From PALSA-505 sp963762615 (GTDB lineage Bacteria; Actinomycetota; Actinomycetes; Streptosporangiales; Streptosporangiaceae): 64,000 bases of DNA. Where the stretch lies: NCBI GenBank assembly GCA_963762615.1, contig CAVXLG010000013.1, positions 1,116,001-1,180,000 on the forward strand, given 5' to 3'. Both the position numbers and the translations under genes were made by a program. How positions within the stretch are numbered: position 1 is the first letter of the stretch; the number at the start of each line of letters is the position of its first letter. Of this stretch, positions 53,424 to 61,973 are shown in pieces. The notes beneath the pieces were generated by a model that was not told where the DNA came from, made no database searches, and saw only the letters and a list, made by a program, of their open reading frames with translations.

Positions 53424-55229
53424 ATGGAGATGACTGAGGACAACAGGCCGGCCGGCGTCACCCGGCGCAGGCTCTTGGCCGGGGCCGGCACGGCGGGGGT
53501 CGGGCTGGTCGCGGCGTCGGCCGGGATACTGCCGGGGCTTCGCCCGGCCGCCGCCCGGGCGGCCGTTTCCGCGGCCGCGGCGGCCGGGCACTCACTGCCG
53601 GCGGGCGCCCCCGCGAGCAGCATGCTGTTCGGCCGGATCTTCCCGCAACTGCCGCCGTTCGCGGAGGTGACGGACACCGTCCAGGCCGCCCTGCTGGAGG
53701 CCGGCTCGCAAGGCGGCATCATGGACGCCGGAGACGACCTGGCGGCTGGCCCGAAGGAACTGATCCTTGACCCCGCGGTGAACGGCAACCCGACCGCCGC
53801 CAACCCGTACGGAACCAACCCCGACAACCCGACGATGACGGCCGGGTCGACCTTCGTCGGCCAGTTCACCGACCACGACATCACCTTCGACCAGACATCC
53901 CTCCTGGGGATGACAACCAACCCGCTGACTTCTCCCAACACCCGGACTCCGGCGCTTGACCTGGACTCGGTGTTCGGCGGCGGCCCCACGATCAGCCCGA
54001 ACCTGTACGTGGCCAATCCGGATGGAACCGCCGGCCCGCAGCTGCGGATCGGTTCCGGCGGCGTGCACGAGGACGTGCCGCGGACACCGAACGGCAACGG
54101 GACCTACACCGCGATTCTCAGCGATCCGCGCAACGACGAGAACCTGGTGATCGCCGGGCTGCATTGCGCCCACATCTTGTTCTACAACCAGGTGCTCGCG
54201 GACATGGGCAGCATGAACCTGTCGCGGTTCCCGGCCGCCCGGGCCGTGGAGGCGTCGCGGCGGTCCTCCGGTCGCAAGGCGGACGGCATAGTCAGCTACT
54301 TGCAGTACCTGATCGCCCGCGAGGTGACGCTGTGGCACTACCAATGGCTGCTGGTCAACGAGCACCTGCCGCAGATCGCCGGGCAGCAGGTGGTCAACGA
54401 TGTGCTCGCGGGTGGCAACAAGTTCTACCGGCCGCCACCGGGTGATGCGTTCATGCCGATCGAGTTCGGCGCTGCGTGCTACCGGTTCGGCCACTCCATG
54501 GTCCGGCCGTCCTACCGGGCCAACTTCACCAGCGGCACCGGTGACTCGGCCAGCCCCGCCGCCGACCCGTTCTTCGCCCTGGTCTTCGACACGACCGAAC
54601 CCGACTTCAACGGCCCGGTCAGCTACGACCGCGACGACCTGCTCGGCGGCTACCCGGCGCCGCGCCGCTACGTCGGCTGGCAAACCTTCTTCGACCTCGG
54701 CGATGGCCAGGTCAAGAACAACAAGAAGATCGACACGACGATCTCCTCCGTGCTGTTCACCCTGCCCGTGCCGGCCATCGCCCCGCACACCCAGACCGCC
54801 CCCACGGTCTTGCCACAGCGCAACCTGCTCCGCCAGCTCACCTGGAGCCTGCCGTCGGGCCAGGCCATCGCGCAGGCCATGGGCGTGCCACCGCTCACCG
54901 CCGCTGACCTGTCCGACATCGGGTCCGTGTACGCGCCCTTCGCCACCAGCACGCCGCTGTGGTACTACATCCTTGCCGAGGCCAAGATCGCGACGGATGG
55001 CCTCACCCTCGGCCCAGTGGCAGCCAAGATCGTCACCGAGACCCTCATCGGCCTGCTCCGCGCCGACCCGACGAGCTACCTGAGCGTCTACCCCAAGTTC
55101 ACGCCCTTCCTCGGCAGTGACCTCACCCTGGGGCCCAGCCCGGACACCAGCATCACCGGCAACCGCAGCTACACGCGCGCCCACTTCCTCTACTACGCCG
55201 GAGTCGTCCAACCCGGGACATACCGATGA
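53424..55229 (+). CDS. Tat-exported animal-type haem peroxidase
   Basis: 601 residues. The N-terminus has a twin-arginine signal (TRRRLLAGAGTAGVGLVAAS, residues 13-32), so it is exported folded with its cofactor. The animal haem peroxidase pattern is present: distal histidine 151 in VGQFTDHDITFD, the DPRNDEN segment at 235-241, LIAREVTLWHYQWLLVNEHL and proximal histidine 357 in AACYRFGHSMVR. It likely oxidises halides, phenols or thiols with hydrogen peroxide outside the cell. The stop overlaps the start of a short chimeric frame (ATGA). Metal-binding-like proteins are encoded on both sides. Confidence 0.92.
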   Translation: MEMTEDNRPAGVTRRRLLAGAGTAGVGLVAASAGILPGLRPAAARAAVSAAAAAGHSLPAGAPASSMLFGRIFPQLPPFAEVTDTVQAALLEAGSQGGIMDAGDDLAAGPKELILDPAVNGNPTAANPYGTNPDNPTMTAGSTFVGQFTDHDITFDQTSLLGMTTNPLTSPNTRTPALDLDSVFGGGPTISPNLYVANPDGTAGPQLRIGSGGVHEDVPRTPNGNGTYTAILSDPRNDENLVIAGLHCAHILFYNQVLADMGSMNLSRFPAARAVEASRRSSGRKADGIVSYLQYLIAREVTLWHYQWLLVNEHLPQIAGQQVVNDVLAGGNKFYRPPPGDAFMPIEFGAACYRFGHSMVRPSYRANFTSGTGDSASPAADPFFALVFDTTEPDFNGPVSYDRDDLLGGYPAPRRYVGWQTFFDLGDGQVKNNKKIDTTISSVLFTLPVPAIAPHTQTAPTVLPQRNLLRQLTWSLPSGQAIAQAMGVPPLTAADLSDIGSVYAPFATSTPLWYYILAEAKIATDGLTLGPVAAKIVTETLIGLLRADPTSYLSVYPKFTPFLGSDLTLGPSPDTSITGNRSYTRAHFLYYAGVVQPGTYR

Positions 55230-55486
55230 CAGAAGAAGGTCTTGAGCGAGTTCTGAGAGCTATGGATTCCGCTTTCGGGGCAAGATCGCTACACAGCCAG
55301 TCTCAACGGCCGGGTGGGCTCCGGGCGGACGGACCCCCAGTCCGTGCCCGGGGGTTGCCTGCCTTCCCCTGCGCGAGATGGCCCGCCCGGTTCGAGGCCC
55401 CGTCACCAGACGCGGCTGCCGAGGTTCGCCGGCAGGCCCGCGGGTTGGTCGCCGACCACATCTACCGGGTCCAAGAAGGCTCATAG
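55226..55486 (+). CDS. Decayed second copy of the SCO4226-like gene, coupled to the peroxidase
   Basis: 86 residues from ATG 55226, overlapping the peroxidase stop. The first 50 residues have no family pattern. The C-terminal 31 (FEAPSPDAAAEV then ARGLVADHIYRVQEGS) match the SCO4226-like protein at 52390-52641, and the DNA from about 55438 to the stop is almost identical to 52593-52641. It is a partial duplicate that gained a new N-terminus. Whether the product is stable is unknown. Confidence 0.55.
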   Translation: MTEEGLERVLRAMDSAFGARSLHSQSQRPGGLRADGPPVRARGLPAFPCARWPARFEAPSPDAAAEVRRQARGLVADHIYRVQEGS

Positions 55487-55506
55487 GGAAAAAGGAGCAC
55501 ACCACA

Positions 55507-55584
55507 ATGCGAATAGCAAATACCGCGAGTTTCGGCGGCATTGCCGCGATCGGCGCCCTGGTAACCGCCGCGTCGATTAGCTAA
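55507..55584 (+). CDS. 25-residue remnant of a secreted-protein start
   Basis: ATG 55507 with AAAAAGGAG reads MRIANTASFGGIAAIGALVT before a TAG. It has the position of the secreted-protein gene that follows the first SCO4226-like copy (both begin MR in DNA ATGCGAA). It looks like the first half of a signal peptide cut off by a nonsense codon or deletion. Confidence 0.4.
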   Translation: MRIANTASFGGIAAIGALVTAASIS

Positions 55585-56239
55585 CCGGGCAGGCCACCGA
55601 CCCCAATACCGGCCCGCTGCTGATCCTGTTCACCGCTGCATTCTGGCCACCGCGCCGTCTTCCACCCAGCCAGACAGCCGCCGCCATCACACACCACAAG
55701 CTGCCCCTGGCAGACGTGCACGCGCCGCCGCCGGTGGCCACCCAGCCACGGCAATACACACAGACCGTCCCGCTGCCCAAGCTGTCGCCGGATCACCGCC
55801 GATGAAAGCCAGGTCGGATGCCATAACCGGCAAATCGGGCCGGCCTGCGCCTCGCGATCACACAATCACCAGGCCGCGCAGACTCGGCGATCTGGACGGC
55901 TCGTGGGCCTGACGTGCAACCTTGGTGGTCACTTTCCGCGGCCAGGGCGGAACCCGCGGCGGGGCCGCGGCGTCGCCAGCTCAGCTGGCTGACGGCGAGG
56001 GCAGATCGCTGCGTTCAGCCGGGTCCATTGGGGCGGTCAGACGCAGAGCGCTGCGCGGCCCGCGCCGGACGCTAGCCACGGCGCGCCGAGGGAGCGCTAT
56101 GTTCGCGCTGCGGCGCCGGGCGCGGCCAGGTGGGTTCCGCGTTGCCTGGCCGTTGGCCGGCATCCCGAGTGCCTGCTCGCATGAGAACGCTGATTTGCCG
56201 GTAGACGTCGTGCTGGGCCCGTAGCCTGGCCCGGTACCC
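55585..56239. other. About 650 bp without a recognised gene
   Basis: Open frames occur on both strands (55577-55865 minus, cysteine-containing; 55922-56224 plus) but neither has a convincing start or known product. The region follows the decayed duplicate and may be residual sequence of the lost secreted gene and its neighbours. Confidence 0.4.
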
Positions 56240-56413
56240 GTGCGCCGACGGCATCCGAAGAAGGACATCGAGGCCGCGCTGCAGGCTGCGGAGGCTGCCG
56301 GGTGGGTGGTGGAGGAAATCCATCGCGGCCACCAGACCGGATATGGCGCCTGCCTGCGATTACTGTGTCTGGACGGGTCTGGAGGAGTACTCGGGAGTGC
56401 GGAGAACGGCTGA
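56240..56413 (+). CDS. HicA/YcfA-like short protein, probably a truncated toxin
   Basis: 57 residues from GTG 56240: RRRHPKKDIEAALQAAEAAG followed by WVVEEIHRGHQTGYGA. This matches the start of HicA-like double-stranded-RNA-binding proteins, where a helix beginning KKDIExAL leads to a strand and a catalytic histidine in the GH turn. The family then continues with a cysteine-rich CPxxC or SVWSTP segment, which here seems lost or in another frame (CVWTGL). No HicB-type antitoxin gene was found next to it. Confidence 0.42.
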   Translation: MRRRHPKKDIEAALQAAEAAGWVVEEIHRGHQTGYGACLRLLCLDGSGGVLGSAENG

Positions 56414-56723
56414 CCCATTGGCTGACCTCCCGCCGCAATGATCGCCACCTGTTCGAACGCTCGAACTGACTGCCGGATCAAATCAGCTTAATGGGCCGGG
56501 CTAGGCAGCAAAACCTCCCGCAGTGGCCGCGCTCGACAGCGTCAGGGCAGTAGGTCGCCAGCCGACAGACCTTATTGTCGAACATAGGTGGCGTTCTTGA
56601 TCGACCGAGGTTGACCACAACGGGAAATCCGGAACACCACGAATCGACACGATCCGCGACGCCCGGCGCATCGGCACACTTTGTGTGATCCGCTCTCGAC
56701 TGGTGCGAGCGCACAGTCCCGCG
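56414..56723. other. Intergenic stretch left of the IS21 element
   Basis: 310 bp without a recognised gene; less GC-rich than most of the window. It ends at the left target duplication CCGCG (56719-56723). Confidence 0.4.
56719..56723. repeat. Left target-site duplication of the IS21 element
   Basis: CCGCG here is repeated at 61657-61661, directly outside the right end. A 5-bp duplication is within the usual range of IS21 elements. Confidence 0.6.
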
Positions 56724-56736
56724 TGTTGACGGCACG

Positions 56737-56744
56737 TGAAAACT
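56737..56744. repeat. Left target-site duplication of the ISL3 element
   Basis: TGAAAACT, repeated at 58582-58589. Eight bases is the expected duplication length for ISL3-family elements. Confidence 0.85.
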
Positions 56745-56781
56745 GGTTCTGGCCCACATTTCGTGATTGATACGGCCCTTG

Positions 56782-57762
56782 TCAGGCGGCCAGGATGACT
56801 CGCTTGCGGAGCAGGCCGAAGCTGGCGCGGCCGTACATCTGGCGTTTGATCATCTTGATCCGGTTGACGTTGCCCTCGACCGCGCCGGAGTTGTGCGGCA
56901 GGGTCAGGCCGTTGAGCACGGCGGCGTGGTCTTGTTTGAGTCCGGTGGTGAAGGAGTGCAGGTTGGGCTGGTCATCGGCCTCGACGGCGGCGATCCAGGC
57001 GTCGAGGCGCTCTCCGTGGCGGCCGGTGAGGATCTTGGCGAACTCGGTGACGTGATCTGCCAGCGCATCCAGGTGGGGGCAGCGGGCCCGCAGGTGTTTG
57101 AGCCTGGCCTGCTCGTCATCGTCGAGGGTGGCCGGGTCGCGGAGGATCCAGCTGGCCACGTGGCGGACCTTCGGTGGAGCAGGCACGGGTGGCGGGGCGG
57201 TGCCCAGGGCGCGGAAGGGCTGCAGGTAGAGCCGCACGGTGGCGTAGCTGCCCTGGTAGCCGGCGGCGGCGATCTCGGCGTGCAATTGCAGGACGTTGGT
57301 GTGCCCGGCGTTCCACCGCTGGTGCAGGTAGGGCTTGAATTCATCGAGGACCGATGGCCGCCGGCCGCGGGCTTTGGCCAGCAGGTCCTCGGCGCTGGCG
57401 GCGCGGGCGAACCGGCGCACTGTTTCCTTGGCTAGCCCGAGCTCCCGCATGATCGGTTTGATGCCCTTGCCCTGGGCCCGCAGCGCCTGTACTGCCTCAT
57501 ACCGCTCGCGGGTGCGCCTGACCAGCGCGGAGTCTTCGAACTGCTGGTCTGCCGCGGCCTGGCCCAGATCCGGTTCGGGCGGCGGCTCCGCCGGTAGCTC
57601 AGGCTCGGGTTCTTTCAGGCAGCTACGGTGGCGGGCCACCGCCTTCTCCACGTGCTGGGCGAGGTTGTGCCACAGATGCCACCGGTCGGCGACCTGGATC
57701 GCCTCCGGTGCGCCGGCCCGGGCGCCGTCGGCATACGCTCCGGCGCGGTCCCGGCAGATCAC
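56782..57762 (-). pseudogene. ISL3 transposase, C-terminal part (separate frame)
   Basis: 326 residues. It carries the DDE_Tnp_ISL3 catalytic core: CRDRAGAYADGARAGAPEAI, QVADRWHLWHNLAQHVEKAV, a central helix-turn-helix-like insert (GKGIKPIMRELGLAKETVRR), and the end HNSGAVEGNVNRIKMIKRQM then YGRASFGLLRKRV with the catalytic glutamate. GTG 57762 overlaps the stop of the N-terminal frame in a GTGA arrangement. A missing T in the codon for a tryptophan (TFA-W-LLRAHPG) would explain the split. Confidence 0.82.
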
Positions 57763-58415
57763 CTGAGTGCCCGGATGGGCGCGCAGCAGCCGGCGAACGT
57801 CTCCGCTTCCCGGTCGGGCAGCAGGTCCACCGGCCGGCGCGTGCTCATGTCCACCAGCACGCTGCCGTAGACATGCCCGCGCCGCAGCGCGAAATCATCG
57901 ACCCCGAGCACGGCAACACTATCCCCCGCCGGGTCGGGCAGGGCCCGGACCAGCCGCAGCATCGTGGACCGTCCGGCCGGTAACCCGAACCTGGCCGCCA
58001 GGCGTGCCCCGGCCCGGCCCGCCAGCGCGAGGCCGATTGCCTCCTGCATGCCCCGCAGCAGCGGCGTCCGCCGCGCATACGCTGTGGTCAACCCCTCCAC
58101 TTGCTCGGCGAACGTGCAGGCCGGGCAATCGGGGCCATCGCAGAAGAACCGGCGCGCCTGCAGCCGGATCACCATCCGCTGCCCGCCGACCGCAGCATCA
58201 GCCAGCCGCCGCTCATACCGGCTGTGCACCCGCGACGAGCCAGCGCCGCACCGCGGGCAGACTCCCTCCTCACTGCGGGCCCTGACCGACAGGCAGACCA
58301 GGCCAGGCAACCGGTCAACCTGCTCCACCACCACCCCGGCCAGATGGGGCAACAGCGCCTCCAGGCCGCACGGCGACCCGCATGACAAGCAGTTTCCGCT
58401 CAGGGACAATGACAC
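57759..58415 (-). pseudogene. ISL3 transposase, N-terminal part (separate frame)
   Basis: 218 residues with the N-terminal zinc-binding region of ISL3 transposases (CPRCGAGSSRVHSRYERRL and RRFFCDGPDCPACTFAEQ, four or more paired cysteines), a helix region and the first catalytic strand VAVLGVDDFALRRGHVYGSV with the aspartate. The frame ends in ETFAGCCAPIRALR, which is out-of-frame reading of RLLRAHPGTQVICRDRAG. Together with 56782-57762 it makes a standard transposase of about 540 residues. Confidence 0.82.
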
Positions 58416-58581
58416 TTCGGACTCCTGGCTGACCGGCTGGCATAGACAACCGCCGATCTACCAGGAGTCCCTTCATCTCCTACGGCAACACGCCGATCAC
58501 GGACAACACCGTTTGCCTGGCCACGTACCGTACCAACGCGCCGCCCGGGCCAGTTGCGATCACGAAATGTGGGCCAGAACC

Positions 58582-58589
58582 TGAAAACT
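58582..58589. repeat. Right target-site duplication of the ISL3 element
   Basis: TGAAAACT, the copy of 56737-56744. It is also the first part of the IS21 terminal motif TGAAAACTGACCC, which shows that ISL3 entered the IS21 tip. Confidence 0.85.
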
Positions 58590-58661
58590 GACCCTGTGTC
58601 GGAACCCGGAAATTGACCCTCTTCATTCGAGCCTGGCTCCAGCCGAGCCGGGGAGGAAGAG

Positions 58662-59908
58662 GTGCTGGACGTGGAGAACTGGGCCGAGATCCGCCGCCTG
58701 TACCGGGCGGAGGGGCTGCCGGTCAGGGAGATCGCCCGGGTGATGGGCGTGCCGGGGAACACGGTGCGGTCGGCGGTGGCCAGCGACGGGCCGCCGGAGT
58801 ATGTCCGGCCGCGGGCGGGGTCGGTCGTGGATGCGGCTGAGCCGCGGATCCGGGAGCTGCTGCGGGCGTATCCGTCGATGCCGGCGACGGTGATCGCGGA
58901 GCGGATCGGCTGGGATCGGTCAATCCGGGTGCTGTCGGGCCGGGTGGCGGAGCTGCGGCCGGCGTACCTGCTGCCGGATCCGGCGAGCCGGACCGCTTAT
59001 GCGGCGGGCGAGGTCGCGCAGTGCGATTTCTGGTTCCCCGAGATCAGGCTGCCGGTGGGGTTCGGTCAGGTCCGGACGGCGACGCGGCTGCCGGTGCTGA
59101 CGATGGTGACGGGTATTCGCGGTGGCTGGCCGGGGTGCTGATCCCGTCCCGGCGCGCTGAGGACCTGTTCGCCGGCTGGGGGCGGCTCATCGCAGCGCTG
59201 GGCGCGGTGCCGCGGGTGCTGGTGTGGGACGGCGAAGGCGCGATCGGCCGGTGGCGGGCCGGGAAGCCGGAGCTGACCGGTGAATGCCAGGCGTTCCGCG
59301 GTACCCTGGCCGCGAAGGTGATCATCTGCAAGCCTGCCGATCCTGAGGCGAAAGGCCTGGTCGAGAGGTTTCACGATTACCTGGAGCGCTCATTCCTGCC
59401 TGGCCGGGAGTTCGCCGGCCCGGCGGACTTCAACGCCCAGCTGGCCGGGTGGCTGGCGGTGGCGAACACCCGGATCCGGCGGGCCCTGGGCTGCTCGCCG
59501 GCGGAGCGGATCGGCGCTGACCGGGCCGCGATGCTCGCGCTGCCGCCGGTGGCCCCGGCGACGGGGTGGCGGTGCTTCGCCCGGCTGGCCCGCGATCATT
59601 ACATCCGGCTGGACTCCAACGACTATTCCGTGCACCCGGCCGTGATCGGCCGCCGGATCGAGGTCACTGCGGGCCTGGACCGGATCCGGGTGCTGTGCGA
59701 GGGCCGGGTGGTCGCCGACCACGAGCGGATCTGGGCCTGGCACCAGAGCGTGTCCGACCCGGCGCACGTCGAGGCGGCCAGGCTGCTGCGCCGCGAGCGG
59801 ATCACGATCGTGCGCCGGCTGCGCGAAGCTGGCGTGCAGATCCGGGCCCTGTCCGATTACGACACCGCGCTGGGGCTGGACAGCGCCAGCCCGCCGGTGG
59901 CGTCATGA
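58662..59908 (+). pseudogene. istA: IS21 transposase IstA, broken by a single-base deletion
   Basis: ATG 58662 opens the N-terminal helix-turn-helix (NWAEIRRLYRAEGLPVREIA, RVMGVPGNTVRSAV) and continues to EVAQCDFWFPEIRLP and RLPVLTMVTG at about 59118. There the frame shifts. The rest follows as YSRWLAGVLIPSRRAEDLFA, a VLVWDGEGAIGRW strand with the catalytic Asp, KPADPEAKGLVERFHDYLER with the Glu and SNDYSVHPAVIGRRIEVTAG, ending at 59908. One base (probably C in a GGC codon) is missing near 59118, so no full IstA can be made as sequenced. Confidence 0.87.
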
Positions 59909-60696
59909 CCGTCGCCAAGACCGCGAGCCGTGACGTGTCCTCCGAGGTCGCGTTCTTGACCCGGGCCCTCAAGGCCCCCGCGCTGCGCGAGTCGGTGACC
60001 CGGCTCGCCGACCGGGCCCGCGCCGAGTCGTGGAGCCATGAGGAGTTCCTGGTCGCCTGCCTGCAGCGGGAGGTCTCCGCGCGGGAGTCCCACGGCGGAG
60101 AGGGCCGGATCCGGGCCGCCCGGTTCCCGTCCCGCAAGTCGCTGGAGGAATTCGACTACGGCCACGCCCGCGGCCTCAAACGCGAGATCATCGCGCACCT
60201 GGGCACCCTGGACTTTGTCACCGCCAAGGACAACGTGGTGTTCCTCGGCCCGCCGGGGACTGGGAAGACGCACCTGGCTACCGGGCTGGCGATCCGGGCC
60301 TGCCAGGCCGGGCACCGGGTCGCCTTCGCCACCGCCGCCCAGTGGGTCGCCCGGCTCGCCGACGCCCACAACGCCGGAAAGCTGCAGGCCGAGCTCATCC
60401 GGCTGGGCCGCTATCCCGTCCTGGTGGTTGACGAGGTCGGATACATCCCGTTCGAGGCCGAGGCCGCGAACCTGTTCTTCCAGCTGGTCTCGGCCCGGTA
60501 TGAAAGAGCCAGCCTGATCGTGACCAGCAATAAGCCGTTCGGCCGGTGGGGAGAGGTGTTCGGCGACGAGGTGGTCGCCGCCGCGATGATCGACCGGCTC
60601 GTCCACCACGCCGAGGTCATCGCCCTCAAAGGCGATTCCTACCGGCTCAAGGACCGCGACCTGGGCCGCGTTCCCGCCCCGGCGGGACAGGAGTGA
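59905..60696 (+). CDS. istB: IS21 helper ATPase IstB
   Basis: 263 residues from ATG 59905, overlapping the istA stop (ATGA). AAA+ ATPase of the DnaC/IstB type: Walker A FLGPPGTGKTHLATGLAIRA near 114-133, Walker B YPVLVVDEVGYIPF near 174-187, sensor 1 SLIVTSNKPFGRWG and arginine region MIDRLVHHAEVIALKGDSYR. It assembles on DNA and delivers IstA to targets. The frame is intact although istA is broken, so the element could be moved only with IstA from elsewhere. Confidence 0.93.
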   Translation: MTVAKTASRDVSSEVAFLTRALKAPALRESVTRLADRARAESWSHEEFLVACLQREVSARESHGGEGRIRAARFPSRKSLEEFDYGHARGLKREIIAHLGTLDFVTAKDNVVFLGPPGTGKTHLATGLAIRACQAGHRVAFATAAQWVARLADAHNAGKLQAELIRLGRYPVLVVDEVGYIPFEAEAANLFFQLVSARYERASLIVTSNKPFGRWGEVFGDEVVAAAMIDRLVHHAEVIALKGDSYRLKDRDLGRVPAPAGQE

Positions 60697-61114
60697 ACGC
60701 GATGACCCTCACCCCGCCGCAAAACCAGCGGGCCACAGCGCCGTCGCGTAACAACAGCCGTAACGATACGGCCGCTGCCTGCGCTGCATGCGGCAAACCG
60801 TCCACCCCTGCCGGGCGCCGCCGCTGGTGCTCGGCCGCCTGCCGCCAGGCCGCCTGGCGGCGCCGGCACCCGGCCCCCGGCCCGGCCGCCAGCCGGCCGC
60901 CGCCGGCCCCCCCGCCCCGCCACTGGCGGCCAGGGACGCCACCATCTACCAGTGCCCGCAATGCGACGAGCGCTACCTCGGCCAGCAGCGCTGCGACGAC
61001 TGCGGAACGTTCTGCCGCCACGTCGGCCCCGGCGGGCCGTGTCCGCACTGCGACGAGCCAGTGGCCATCAAAGACCTCATAACGGTCAAGGGAGAAGATA
61101 TGGAGGGTAGTTAA
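60693..61114 (+). pseudogene. IS21 passenger zinc-ribbon protein, frameshifted
   Basis: GTG 60693 overlaps the istB stop (GTGA). The first part has CAACGKPSTPAGRRRWCSAA and CRQAAWRRRH, a treble-clef or HNH-like cysteine set seen in IS21 passenger proteins of actinomycetes. After a Pro/Ala-rich linker with a run of seven C (about 60909-60915), the second part appears in another frame: YQCPQCDERYLGQQRCDDCG, TFCRHVGPGGPCPHCDEPVA and IKDLI. A slip in the C run would rejoin them. Its function is unknown. Confidence 0.6.
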
Positions 61115-61410
61115 AGAAGATGAAGAGGAGGTGTAAGAAGAAGAGGTGGGAGAGTGGATGATGAGAGGAATGATGGAAGAGAAGGATGGAAAGGAAAGTG
61201 AGGCAGAGAGGGATGATAAGAGAGGGATGATGAAGGTAAGGCTGGATGGAAAGAAGGTGAGGGGCGCAAGGAAGAGGGGGGTAATAAGAGGAAAGTGATG
61301 GAAGAGATGGTAGGAAAAAAGGAGAAGTACTAGGTGGTAGAAGAGAAGGAAGAGGTAGGGGAAAAGAAGAAAGAAGAAAAGATGGAGAAGGGAGTGCTAG
61401 GTAAGATAGA
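61088..61410. other. Cytosine-depleted, purine-rich block inside the IS21 element
   Basis: By hand count these 323 bases contain six C (61204, 61242, 61265, 61267, 61330, 61397) and about 40 T; the rest is A and G. The first 116 bases have no C at all. Both edges are sharp: normal GC-rich coding sequence ends just before it and mixed sequence resumes at about 61411. No credible protein is encoded on either strand. It is unlike everything else in the window. Confidence 0.8.
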
Positions 61411-61656
61411 CGAGAACGGCAAGCTAGACACCGCGGACGCTTAACAAACGGAGAAGGACACCGCGGAGTACAACGGCGAGGGCGGCGGGGAGTTCGACTA
61501 GCCGGTGAAGGAAAACCGCAAGGCACTGTACGATGCGCTGGATGCGCTGCACTGGCATCAGGTGCAGATCGCGCACTCGGCAAAAGACCCCTAACCAACC
61601 CAGGAGGGTCAATTTTCAGATGCCGGAAGTGGGTCAGTTTTCAGATGCCGTTGACA
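61411..61656. other. Right end of the IS21 element
   Basis: A frame reading KIDENGKLDTADA, then two stops, and KENRKALYDALDALHWHQVQ looks like a decayed coding end of unknown family. The inner and outer IS21 transposase sites follow at about 61607-61643. Confidence 0.4.
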
Positions 61657-61661
61657 CCGCG
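61657..61661. repeat. Right target-site duplication of the IS21 element
   Basis: CCGCG, the copy of 56719-56723. Confidence 0.6.
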
Positions 61662-61704
61662 CAGATCAGGTCGCTCTGCGCGTTGACAACGTTGACCTGA
61701 TCTG
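61662..61704. repeat. 11-bp inverted repeat beside the IS21 right end
   Basis: CAGATCAGGTC (61662-61672) and GACCTGATCTG (61694-61704) are perfect inverted repeats 21 bases apart. It begins directly after the target duplication and may be a terminator, an operator or part of the target the IS21 element chose. Confidence 0.55.
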
Positions 61705-61973
61705 TCGAATATGGGATGTTGCGCCAGCACATACTTATGCGCGAGTAAGCGTGATCATTCGCTCTCGGCAATCCCGCCAGAGTTATCCGGCCAAGATCTT
61801 GATCCAATCCTGATGCGGCCAGATCCTCGCCGCCTATGCACGTTGTGCACAAGCGGGTGCGTCCCGGTTGAGAAGATGCAGAACGTCCAGTTCGGGGCGT
61901 CTTGTGCCTGCCTGCCGGGTGGCTGGCCGGAGCGGCGCCATAGGAAACGCATGCGGGCGCCGCCCGTGCGCGT
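61705..61973. other. Intergenic stretch before the ArsR gene
   Basis: About 270 bp (330 bp counted from the IS21 edge) without a recognised gene. It is less GC-rich than average and holds the ArsR promoter at its right end. Confidence 0.4.

Larger units (their letters stand above)
56745..58581 (-). mobile_element. ISL3-family insertion sequence nested in the IS21 tip
   Basis: A perfect 23-bp inverted repeat bounds the element (56745-56767 and 58559-58581; it starts GGTTCTGGCCCACATTTCGT). It is 1837 bp long and flanked by the 8-bp direct repeat TGAAAACT. One transposase gene on the - strand fills it, but it is split into two frames. Ends and duplication are intact, so the insertion is fairly recent and later than that of the IS21 element. 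Confidence 0.9.
56724..61656 (+). mobile_element. IS21-family element carrying a nested ISL3 element
   Basis: The left end begins TGTTGACGGCA and the right end, read in reverse, begins TGTCAACGGCA. Both continue with TGAAAACTGACCC (left split by ISL3; right at 61631-61643 reversed) and a second inner motif ATTGACCCTC about 30 bp further in, typical multiple transposase sites of IS21 elements. It encodes istA (frameshifted), istB and a zinc-ribbon passenger. Without the ISL3 insertion it would be about 3.1 kb, longer than common IS21 copies because of a 500-bp right part that includes a cytosine-poor block. Confidence 0.8.

Noticed and set aside
53592..55211. 539-residue - strand frame opposite the haem peroxidase
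   Set aside because: The sense strand encodes Tat signal and both haem histidines; the antisense frame is compositionally odd and lacks a ribosome binding site.
57759..57781. Programmed frameshift in the ISL3 transposase
   Set aside because: No slippery heptamer precedes the overlap, ISL3 transposases are normally one frame, and a single missing T explains it; the GTGA overlap seems accidental.
61086..61598. 170-residue - strand open frame through the cytosine-poor block
   Set aside because: The translation is a Leu/Pro/Ser-rich low-complexity product of polypyrimidine sequence, not a protein-like pattern.
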